This document shows positions 1 through 6,503 of a stretch of 17,025 nt of DNA, in pieces; within the stretch, counting starts at the first letter, position 1; the number at the start of each line of letters is the position of its first letter. Source of the stretch: an uncultured Gammaproteobacteria bacterium (GTDB taxonomy: Bacteria > Pseudomonadota > Gammaproteobacteria > UBA9214). Both the position numbers and the translations under genes were made by a program. The notes under the pieces were generated by a model. It saw nothing but the letters and a program-made list of their open reading frames with translations. It did no database searches and was not told the DNA's origin. The DNA is taken from NCBI GenBank assembly GCA_905480065.1, contig CAJQOV010000098.1:1-17025 (forward strand), given 5' to 3'.

Positions 1-92
1 CCGGTGAAGTAGGCAATCGCAAACGCGGCCACCAGTGACCAGTGGAACAGCCGCACCAGTGGATCCCAGACCCGAACCTGATACACCGTCAT
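1..92 (-). CDS. Cytochrome b561/Ni-hydrogenase-type cytochrome b, N-terminal fragment
   Basis: Only the first 30 codons are inside the window; the gene runs off the left edge. The start ATG is at 92-90, preceded by GGAG (complement of 100-103) seven bases upstream. The readable N-terminus includes VRVWDPLVRLFHW followed by a hydrophobic stretch (SLVAAFAIAYF). This V-x-V-W-D...R-x-F-H-W pattern leading into a first membrane helix is characteristic of the cytochrome b561/Ni-Fe hydrogenase b-type cytochrome family (diheme membrane cytochromes that pass electrons to or from quinone); the His of FHW is a likely heme ligand. The electron-transfer partner cannot be known from this fragment. It is divergent from ppdK, and its leader RNA would contain the complement of the repeat element at 104-272. 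Confidence 0.75.
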   Translation of the reverse strand, partial: MTVYQVRVWDPLVRLFHWSLVAAFAIAYFT

Positions 93-103
93 GACGCAAC
101 TCC

Positions 104-272
104 GAAGGAAATGGAAGGAAAAGGTGTCAGGAAGGAAATGGGAAGGAAATGGTGTCAGAGCACATTTACTGCTTATATTAGGAAAATGGGAAGGAAATGG
201 TGTCAGAGCACATTTACTGCTTATATTAGGAAAAAATGTGCTCTGACACCATTTATGCGACACCATTTATGC
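104..272. repeat. Nested REP/MITE-like repeat element
   Basis: The region is built from related units. A 27-base unit (104-130) is followed by a 28-base variant (131-158), both ending in GGTGTCAG. A 48-base unit is then present twice head to tail, perfectly, with three extra matching bases (136-234). The core AAATGGTGTCAGAGCACATTT at 195-215 (also 147-167) recurs as its exact reverse complement at 234-254, giving a 21-bp stem with an 18-base loop. A 14-base direct repeat (GACACCATTTATGC) follows at 245-258 and 259-272. From memory, the core resembles palindromic REP sequences associated with RAYT transposases in gammaproteobacteria; that comparison is unverified. No transposase is present. 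The open frame through it is repeat-derived and not a credible gene. Confidence 0.75.
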
Positions 273-308
273 TGCGGGCAGCAATTATCACTGCGATTGT
301 TAAAATCA

Positions 309-331
309 TGCCAAATATGCAAACCTTGGCA
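309..331. promoter_or_regulatory. Inverted dyad TGCCAA-N11-TTGGCA before ppdK
   Basis: Perfect 6-bp arms at 309-314 and 326-331 are separated by 11 bases, ending 18 bases before the ppdK ribosome binding site. The position suits an operator or a small leader hairpin. The match is short enough to be chance, and no convincing -35/-10 pair was identified around it. Confidence 0.25.
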
Positions 332-363
332 CATTGGGTCCAGCTAGCAAGGAAACCGTACCA

Positions 364-3137
364 ATGAATATTGATTCGGATACGTACAAATGGGTCTATG
401 CCTTTACCGAAGGTGATGGCAGCAACAAGAAACTGTTGGGTGGCAAGGGTGCCAATCTGTGCGAGATGACTCAGATCGGTCTCAATGTACCGCCGGGCTT
501 CGTGATTACCACCGAGGCCTGTCTGCACTACCTCGAGTCGGGCAGCAAGGCGCTCCCGGAGGACATGATGAGCCAGGTGCGTGAGCACATGGTGCGAGTC
601 GAGCAAGCCACCGGCAAGGGCTTCGGCAACCCGGACAACCCGCTGCTGGTCTCGGTACGCAGCGGCTCGGCGCTGTCGATGCCCGGCATGATGGACACCA
701 TCCTCAACCTCGGGCTGAACGCGCAGACGCTGCAGGGTGAGATCCGCCAGACCGGCGATGCACGTTTCGGTTATGACGCCTACCGCCGCTTCATCCAGCT
801 GTTCGGCAAGGTCGCGATGGGTGTGCCCGACGAGGTGTTCGACCAGGAGTTCGATACGGTCAAGCAGGCCGTTCACGTCAAGGAGGATGTGGGACTCTCC
901 GCCGATGATCTGCAACAGGTCAGCGAACGCTTCCTGCGGGTATTCCAGGAGCACACCGGGCGGGCGTTTCCCGAGGATCCGTACGAGCAGCTGGAGATCG
1001 CGATCAAGGCGGTATTCAGCTCCTGGACGGGCAAGCGCGCGGTCGACTACCGGCGCGAGTTCAAGATAACCCCGGACATGGCCAACGGCACGGCAGTCAA
1101 CGTCTGCACCATGGTGTTCGGTAACCGCGGCAACGATTCGGCGACCGGGGTTGGCTTCACCCGCAACCCGGCAACCGGCGAGGACAAGCTGTACGGCGAG
1201 TACCTGGTCAATGCGCAGGGCGAGGACGTGGTCGCCGGGATTCGTACCCCGAAGCCGATTCACCAGCTCGCGGTCGAGATGCCCGAGATGGCGCGCCAGC
1301 TCGACGAACTGCGCGACCGGCTGGAGAGCCACTACAAAGAGATCCAGGACTTCGAATTCACTATCGAACGCGGTGTGTTGCATTGCCTGCAGACACGCAA
1401 TGGCAAGATGAACGCGGTCGCCATGGTGCGCACTTCCGTCGAGATGGTGAAGTCGGGCCTGATCAGTAAACAGCAGGCGTTGCTGCGTATCAACCCGATG
1501 CACCTCGAGCAGATGCTGTATCCGCGTCTCAGCCCCGGGTTCACAAGGGTGCACCGATGGCCCAGGGCCTCCCGGCGTCGCCGGGTGCGGCCTCCGGCTG
1601 TGCGGTGTTTGATGCCGATCGTGCCGAGTTGCAGGGCAGGGACCTGGCGCGCCCGGTGATCCTGGTGCGCGAAGAAACCAAGCCCGATGACATACACGGC
1701 TTCTTTGCCGCGCAGGGCATTCTGACCAGCCGTGGCGGCAAGACCTCGCACGCCGCGGTGGTTGCGCGCGGCATGGGCAAGCCCTGCGTCGCGGGCGCTG
1801 AAGGGATACAGGTGGATGTGCAGCGGTGCGAGGCGACCGTTGGTGCACACGTGATCCGCGAAGGCGACATGATCACGATCGACGGTTCGAGCGGCAACTT
1901 GTACCTCGGCCTGGTACCGATGGTCGAACCGGAGTTCTCCGACGAGCTGAACCGGCTGCTGCAATGGGCGGACGATGTCGCCTATCTGCGCGTGATGGCA
2001 AACGCCGATACCCCGGCCGATGCGGCGCGTGCGCTCAAGTTCGGTGCACGCGGGATCGGCCTGTGCCGCACCGAACGCATGTTCAATGCCGTCGAGCGCC
2101 TGCCGGTGGTGGTCGAGATGATCGTGGCGGATAACGAGCAGCAACGCCAGTCTGCGCTTGACCGGCTGCTGCCGATGCAACGCGCCGACTTCCGCGGTCT
2201 GTTCGAGACGATGGCGCCGCGGCCGGTGACCATCCGTCTGCTCGACCCGCCGATCCACGAGTTCCTGCCCAGCGAACGGCAGCTGCAGGGTGAAATCGAG
2301 CAGTTGCGGCACCTGCGCGAGTCGATACTCGGGATGGACGTGCTGGCCAGTTCGTTGATGCTGATTGAAGGAGGTATCAGTGCCGGCGGCGAGCCGGCCG
2401 TGAAGCAGATCGTCAGCGCGGACCTGGTCGAGGCGGCGATTACCAAGAAAGAGCAGATACTGCGCAAGGTGCGTGCACTCACCGAAGTGAACCCGATGCT
2501 TGGCCACCGCGGCGTGCGCCTCGGCATTACCTACCCGGAGATCTACCGCATGCAGATCCGCGCGATCCTCGAGGCCGAGGCGGAATGTGTCGCCAAGGGG
2601 CTCGAGGTCCATCCACAGATGATGGTGCCGCAGGTGTGTACCGCCGAAGAGCTGCGCTGGATCAAGAAGTATGTGGACGAGATACGTGCCGAGGTCGAGG
2701 CGAACACCGGGCAGACGCTCAGTTGCCGCTTCGGCACCATGATCGAGGTGGTGCGTGCCTGTATGCGCGCCGATAGCCTGGCCCAGGAGGCCGACTTCTT
2801 CTCGTTCGGTACCAATGACCTCACCCAGGCGACCTTCTCATTCTCGCGCGAGGATGCGGAGAACAAGTTCCTGCCGATGTATAACCAGCGCGGCATCCTG
2901 CAGGACAATCCGTTTGATGTGCTCGACACGAAGGGTGTGGGCAAGTTGATGGAACTGGCGGTGCAGTGGGGTAGACAGACAAAACCAGGCCTCTCGGTTG
3001 GCATATGCGGCGAACACGGCGGCCATCCCTCCTCGATCGCCTTCTGCCACAAGGCGGGCCTGGACTACGTGTCGTGCTCGGCGCCGCGCGTGCCGGTGGC
3101 GCGCCTGGCCGCGGCCCACGCGGCGCTGACCGCCTGA
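364..3137 (+). CDS. ppdK: Pyruvate, phosphate dikinase (one-base frameshift)
   Basis: Catalyses pyruvate + ATP + Pi <-> phosphoenolpyruvate + AMP + PPi in the cytoplasm. ATG 364 is chosen because AAGGAAA (349-355) sits 8 bases upstream; an in-frame TTG at 334 lacks such a site. The N-terminal ATP-grasp part has GGKGANLCEM (26-35) and SVRSGSALSMPGMMDT (97-112). The swivelling domain has GGKTSHAAVVARG with the phosphorylated His encoded at 1749-1751. The C-terminal PEP/pyruvate barrel has RLLDPPIHEFLP, GHRGVRLG, FGTNDLTQ and GICGEHGG, with the catalytic Cys at 3006-3008. The frame changes at C4 (1533-1536), between the ATP-grasp and phosphohistidine domains. One added C joins the halves into about 924 residues, a normal length for the family, with the junction reading into AQGLPASPGAASG. 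Probably a sequencing deletion; a true recent mutation is the alternative. It is followed by its own terminator. Confidence 0.93.
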
Positions 3138-3145
3138 GAACAATG

Positions 3146-3170
3146 GGGGCGGGCATCGCCCGCCCCTTTA
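3146..3170 (+). terminator. Rho-independent terminator of ppdK
   Basis: A 9-bp perfect GC stem (GGGGCGGGC, 3146-3154; GCCCGCCCC, 3158-3166) with a 3-base loop begins 9 bases after the ppdK stop and is followed by TTTA. The T tract is short, so efficiency is uncertain. Confidence 0.7.
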
Positions 3171-3298
3171 GCAGGCGCCTGACCCTGTGGCGATTTTCCT
3201 GTCGCCCTTTCCCTGCGCCTGTGCGCGAGATATTTTTTATCGTGAAATCTCCTGCGATCCCTGCGCGAGAACCTTGCTGATGCGTGGCCCCGGCACAC
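3171..3298. other. Intergenic spacer between two terminators
   Basis: No gene is supported here. It holds a 10-bp palindrome CAGGCGCCTG (3172-3181) and two copies of TGCGCGAGA 40 bases apart (3222-3230 and 3262-3270), with a short AT-rich stretch between them. No promoter or RNA gene was recognised. Confidence 0.5.
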
Positions 3299-3327
3299 AA
3301 AAAAGCCGGGCAAGGCCCGGCTTTTTT
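3299..3327 (-). terminator. Bidirectional terminator after rplQ
   Basis: A 7-bp perfect stem (GCCGGGC 3305-3311, GCCCGGC 3315-3321) with loop AAG is flanked by A6 (3299-3304) and T6 (3322-3327), so it forms a good intrinsic terminator in both directions. It lies 18 bases beyond the rplQ stop and closes the alpha operon; it can also stop read-through from ppdK. Confidence 0.9.
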
Positions 3328-3345
3328 GCTACAGGAAAACAGCAG

Positions 3346-3729
3346 TTATTCAGCGACAGGCGCGCCACCCTCGGGACGATCCACCAGCTCGACATAGGCC
3401 ATTGGCGCCTTGTCACCGGTACGGAAACCCATCTTCAGGATGCGCAGGTAACCGCCGGGGCGATTCCGGTAACGCGGACCCAGCTCATTGAACAGCTTGG
3501 TGACCACATCGCGGTCACGCAGGCGGTTGAATGCCAGGCGACGATGATGTACCGAGTCACTCTTGGCCATGGTGATAAACGGCTCGGCAACCCGGCGCAA
3601 TTCCTTGGCCTTGGGCAGCGTGGTCTTGATGGCCTCGTGGCGCAGCAAGGAACACGCCATGTTCTGGAACATGGCCTTGCGGTGTGAACTGTTGCGGTTT
3701 AGTTGCCGCCCTGACTTGCGATGACGCAT
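3346..3729 (-). CDS. rplQ: 50S ribosomal protein L17
   Basis: 127 residues, the usual proteobacterial length. The N-terminus MRHRKSGRQLNRNSSHRK and the following FQNMACSLLRHE are diagnostic of L17, a large-subunit protein near the peptide exit tunnel. AGGA lies about 8 bases before the ATG. It is the last gene of the alpha operon, 21 bases after rpoA, and is followed by the strong terminator. The C-terminal tail after VELVDRPEGG is short and variable, as is common. Confidence 0.97.
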   Translation of the reverse strand: MRHRKSGRQLNRNSSHRKAMFQNMACSLLRHEAIKTTLPKAKELRRVAEPFITMAKSDSVHHRRLAFNRLRDRDVVTKLFNELGPRYRNRPGGYLRILKMGFRTGDKAPMAYVELVDRPEGGAPVAE

Positions 3730-3750
3730 GATGGAATCCTGTTAACTGTA

Positions 3751-4758
3751 CTAGCCGTTGACGGCTTCGGTTTTCTTGCTGGCAAGACGGGCCGGTGGCC
3801 AGTTCTCCAGGCGCATACCCAGTGACAGCCCCTTGGTGGCCAGCACGTCCTTGATTTCCGTCAGTGACTTCTTGCCCAGGTTCGGGGTCTTCAGCAGCTC
3901 GACCTCGGTGCGCTGGATCAGATCACCAATGTAATAGATGCTTTCCGCCTTCAGGCAGTTGGCCGATCGTACGGTCAGCTCCAGGTCATCCACCGGACGC
4001 AGCAGGATCGGGTCCACAGCTGCTTGCTCGGTGTCGGGGGTCTCGTGGGCACTGGCCTGCAGATCGACAAATGCAGACAGCTGGTCCTGCAGAATGGTCG
4101 CAGCGTGACGGATGGCCTCTTCCGGATCCACCGTGCCGTTGGTCTCGATGTCGATGATCAGCTTGTCCAGGTCGGTACGCTGTTCGACACGGGCACGGTC
4201 GACATTATAGGAAACCCGGCTGACCGGACTGAAGGAAGCGTCCAGCTGCAGGCTGCCGATCGGGCGGCTCTCGTCTTCATCACCGTCCTTGCGGGTTGCC
4301 GGCTGGTAGCCGCGGCCCTTGGCGACCCTCAGCTTCATGTTCAGCTCGCCGGCACGGGTCAGGTTGGCAATCACAAAATCCGGGTTGATCACCTCGATAT
4401 CGTGGTCCAGCTTGATGTCACCCGCAGTAACCGGGCCCGGGCCTTTCTTGCCCAGGGTGAGAGTTGCCTCTTCGCGATTGTGCATGCGCAGCGCAACCTT
4501 TTTCAGGTTGAGCAGGATGTCGATAACATCTTCCTGCACGCCCTCGATGGTCGAGTACTCATGCAGCACCCCGTCGATTTCAACATTGACGATCGCGGTA
4601 CCCGGCATGGAAGAAAGCAGGATGCGGCGCAGTGCATTGCCGAGCGTATGCCCGAATCCGCGCTCCAGAGGTTCCAGCGTCACCCTGGCATGTTTTCCAG
4701 TAACAGCCTGAACATCCACGATACGAGGTTTCAGGAATTCGTTGACTTTACCCAGCAT
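3751..4758 (-). CDS. rpoA: DNA-directed RNA polymerase subunit alpha
   Basis: 335 residues. The alpha N-terminal domain (about 1-232) dimerises and nucleates core assembly; it shows LEPLERGFGHTLGNALRR (29-45). A linker (about 233-248) leads to the C-terminal domain, which binds UP elements and activators: LTVRSANCLKAE at 261-272, with R264 and N267 matching the DNA-contacting R265 and N268 of E. coli, and TPNLGKKSLTEIKD. The ATG at 4758 is preferred over an in-frame TTG two codons upstream because AGGA lies 8 bases before the ATG but only 2 before the TTG. It sits between rpsD (18 bases) and rplQ (21 bases), as in the standard alpha operon. Confidence 0.98.
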   Translation of the reverse strand: MLGKVNEFLKPRIVDVQAVTGKHARVTLEPLERGFGHTLGNALRRILLSSMPGTAIVNVEIDGVLHEYSTIEGVQEDVIDILLNLKKVALRMHNREEATLTLGKKGPGPVTAGDIKLDHDIEVINPDFVIANLTRAGELNMKLRVAKGRGYQPATRKDGDEDESRPIGSLQLDASFSPVSRVSYNVDRARVEQRTDLDKLIIDIETNGTVDPEEAIRHAATILQDQLSAFVDLQASAHETPDTEQAAVDPILLRPVDDLELTVRSANCLKAESIYYIGDLIQRTEVELLKTPNLGKKSLTEIKDVLATKGLSLGMRLENWPPARLASKKTEAVNG

Positions 4759-4776
4759 GTACAAGTTCCTCAGCTA

Positions 4777-5403
4777 TTACTTGGAATACAATTCGACGAT
4801 CAGGTGCTCGTTGATGTCGGCCGGTAGTTCACTGCGCTCCGGACGCGCCTTGTAGACACCCTGCATCTTCTTGGTATCCACGTCGATCCAGTCAGCGATT
4901 CCGCGCTGCTGCGCAAGGCCCACGGCAGACTGGACACGCAACTGCTCGCGACACTTGTCATTCACACTGACCACGTCATTCGGCCGCACCTGGTAGGACG
5001 GAATATTCACCCGCGCACCGTTTACGCTGACCCCGTTGTGACGCACCAGCTGGCGCGATTCACTGCGCGAGGAGGAGAAGCCCATCCGGTAGACCACGTT
5101 GTCCAGGCGCCCTTCCAGCAACTGCAGCAGGTTCTCACCCGTGGAACCCTTGGTCGTGGCAGCCTGCTTGTAGTAATTGCGGAACTGGCGCTCAAGGATG
5201 CCGTAGATGCGGCGTACCTTTTGCTTCTCGCGCAGCTGCGTGGCGTAATCCGACAGACGCGTGCGGCGCTGGCCATGCTGGCCGGGCGGGAACGGACGGC
5301 TCTCGACGGCGCACTTGGCGGTGAAGCATTTCTCGCCCTTCAGGAACAACTTGCCACCCTCGCGGCGACACTGACGGCACTTGGATCCGGTGTACTTTGC
5401 CAT
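4777..5403 (-). CDS. rpsD: 30S ribosomal protein S4, zinc-binding (C+) form
   Basis: 208 residues. S4 is a primary 16S rRNA binder that starts small-subunit assembly; in E. coli it also represses the alpha operon by binding the rpsM leader. The N-terminus carries C9-x2-C12-x13-C26-x4-C31, the same spacing as the zinc-binding Thermus S4 and absent from E. coli S4. The S4 RNA-binding domain follows (LEGRLDNVVYRMGF, then RQLVRHNGVSVNG), and the end is DINEHLIVELYSK. The Shine-Dalgarno AGGAAGGA overlaps the rpsK stop codon, 15 bases upstream, suggesting coupled translation. Confidence 0.98.
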   Translation of the reverse strand: MAKYTGSKCRQCRREGGKLFLKGEKCFTAKCAVESRPFPPGQHGQRRTRLSDYATQLREKQKVRRIYGILERQFRNYYKQAATTKGSTGENLLQLLEGRLDNVVYRMGFSSSRSESRQLVRHNGVSVNGARVNIPSYQVRPNDVVSVNDKCREQLRVQSAVGLAQQRGIADWIDVDTKKMQGVYKARPERSELPADINEHLIVELYSK

Positions 5404-5418
5404 GATTCTCTATCCTTC

Positions 5419-5802
5419 CTAGACGCGGCGCTTTTTGGGCGGACGGCAACCGTTATGCGGGATTGGCGTCACGTCGGTAATATTGGTGATCTGGAAACCG
5501 CAGTTGTTCAGTGCGCGCACCGCGGATTCGCGACCCGGGCCCGGACCTTTCACCTCGACTTCAAGATTCTTCATGCCGAATTCCTTCACTTTCTCACCGG
5601 CCTTCTCGGCGGCAACCTGTGCGGCAAACGGCGTACTCTTGCGCGAACCGCGGAAGCCGGAACCGCCAGACGTTGCCCATGCCAGTGCATTACCCTGGCG
5701 ATCGGTAATCAGAATGATGGTGTTGTTGAAAGAAGCGTGAATGTGAGCGATGCCGTCTGCGACATCCTTCTTCACTTTCTTGCGTACAGGAGCTTTTGCC
5801 AT
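5419..5802 (-). CDS. rpsK: 30S ribosomal protein S11
   Basis: 127 residues. S11 lies on the small-subunit platform and helps hold the mRNA/E-site region. Signatures: HIHASFNNTIILITD in the N-terminal half, SGGSGFRGSRKSTPFAAQ in the middle, and the conserved end ITDVTPIPHNGCRPPKKRRV. The spacing of 33 bases to rpsM is the largest inside the alpha operon. The ribosome binding site (GGAAACC region) is weak, so expression may rely on coupling or read-through from rpsM. Confidence 0.98.
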   Translation of the reverse strand: MAKAPVRKKVKKDVADGIAHIHASFNNTIILITDRQGNALAWATSGGSGFRGSRKSTPFAAQVAAEKAGEKVKEFGMKNLEVEVKGPGPGRESAVRALNNCGFQITNITDVTPIPHNGCRPPKKRRV

Positions 5803-5835
5803 ACCCGGTTTCCAGTATCAGATCTTGATTAAGGG

Positions 5836-6192
5836 TTATTTGCGAATCGGACGGCGCGGGCCCTTGCGGGTACGTGCATTCGTCTGCGTTTGCTGGCCAT
5901 GTACCGGCAGACCACGACGGTGCCGGATGCCTCGGTAGCAGCCCAGGTCCATCAGGCGCTTGATGTTCATGGACACGGTACGGCGCAGGTCGCCTTCCAC
6001 CGTGTACTTGACCACTTCATTACGAATAGACTCGATTTCCGACTCACTGAGATCCTTGATCTTCATATCCGGCTTGACACCGGTTGAAGCGCAGATCTTG
6101 TGCGCGGTTACCCGGCCGATGCCATAGATGCCGGTCAGGGCAATCACCGCATGTTTGTGGTCAGCAATGTTAATTCCGGCAATACGTGCCAT
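5836..6192 (-). CDS. rpsM: 30S ribosomal protein S13
   Basis: 118 residues. S13 sits in the small-subunit head and contacts the large subunit and P-site tRNA. It begins MARIAGINIADHKHA, has the helix-hairpin-helix-like GIYGIGRVTAHKI, and ends with the basic tail GLPVHGQQTQTNARTRKG. First gene of the alpha operon; a strong GGAGAGAG lies just upstream of the ATG. A candidate promoter at 6243-6271 would give a leader of roughly 40 bases, shorter than the E. coli leader that S4 binds, so I could not identify an S4 pseudoknot. Confidence 0.98.
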   Translation of the reverse strand: MARIAGINIADHKHAVIALTGIYGIGRVTAHKICASTGVKPDMKIKDLSESEIESIRNEVVKYTVEGDLRRTVSMNIKRLMDLGCYRGIRHRRGLPVHGQQTQTNARTRKGPRRPIRK

Positions 6193-6362
6193 GTAAACTC
6201 TCTCCAGAAGCCAGCGATTGGGCGCAACGCGAAAAGCGCGATAGGATAGCCTTAATACGTCGCCAAATCAAATACAAACCACACCCCACAGACCGCGCCA
6301 CAGGCACCGTACTCGCGTGAAATGTTATTAAATTCAATGTCCTGCATACAGTCCGCGACTGC
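6193..6362 (-). other. Alpha-operon leader and spacer between rpmJ and rpsM
   Basis: 170 bases without a gene, more AT-rich than the flanks in parts. It contains the promoter listed separately, a short CGCG-CTTTT-CGCG hairpin in the presumed leader, and a 5-bp dyad CAGTC-CGC-GACTG (6349-6361) directly after the rpmJ stop. The dyad lacks a T tract, so I do not call it a terminator. Confidence 0.6.
6243..6271 (-). promoter_or_regulatory. Candidate sigma70 promoter of the alpha operon
   Basis: Read on the minus strand, TTGATT (6266-6271) and TATCCT (6243-6248) are 17 bases apart, each matching four of six consensus bases. The location between rpmJ and rpsM is where E. coli has its alpha promoter. 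Initiation would be near 6235. Strength and use are inferred. Confidence 0.5.
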
Positions 6363-6475
6363 TCAGCCCTGACGCTGTTTGTGGGGCCATCCTTGCAGAT
6401 GACCCGCACCACACCCTTGCGCCGTATGACCTTGCAATTGCGGCAGATACATTTGACCGAAGCACGCACTTTCAT
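6363..6475 (-). CDS. rpmJ: 50S ribosomal protein L36 (one-base frameshift)
   Basis: L36 is a small zinc-containing large-subunit protein. The frame from ATG 6475 reads MKVRASVKCICRNCKVIRRK and then GVVRVICKDGP, after which it leaves the family sequence and would run on into rpsM. In the -1 frame the missing end HKQRQG-stop is present (TGA at 6365-6363). Adding one C to the C4 run (G4 at 6383-6386 on the plus strand) restores a 37-residue L36 with the zinc ligands C11, C14, C27 and H32; an extra Cys is at position 9. AAGGTG precedes the ATG. It follows secY by 28 bases as last gene of spc. A sequencing deletion is most likely; a fused 101-residue product is not credible. Confidence 0.9.
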
Positions 6476-6503
6476 GTCATTACACCTTGTCGTTGGCCTG
6501 CTG

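Noticed and set aside
104..272. CRISPR-like repeat array
   Set aside because: Units are contiguous, without unique spacers, and there are no cas genes.
42..347. Plus-strand open frame of 101 codons with a 16-residue repeat
   Set aside because: The repeat is the 48-bp DNA duplication translated; it has no family resemblance and overlaps the cytochrome start region and an inverted repeat.
253..1848. Long minus-strand open frame opposite ppdK
   Set aside because: Antisense shadow of a GC-rich gene; composition is His/Arg/Ala-rich with no recognisable domain, and the ppdK frame is clearly the coding one.
1332..2612. Second long antisense frame opposite the 3' half of ppdK
   Set aside because: Same reason; no domain and no ribosome binding site.
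3222..3270. TGCGCGAGA repeated 40 bases apart between the two terminators
   Set aside because: Only two 9-base copies in GC-rich sequence; not distinguishable from chance.
6193..6235. S4-binding pseudoknot in the alpha leader
   Set aside because: The presumed leader is too short and no E. coli-like pseudoknot could be drawn by eye.
6170..6475. 101-residue protein beginning like L36
   Set aside because: It is created by the frameshift, overlaps the rpsM start and loses the L36 C-terminus, which is found in the -1 frame.
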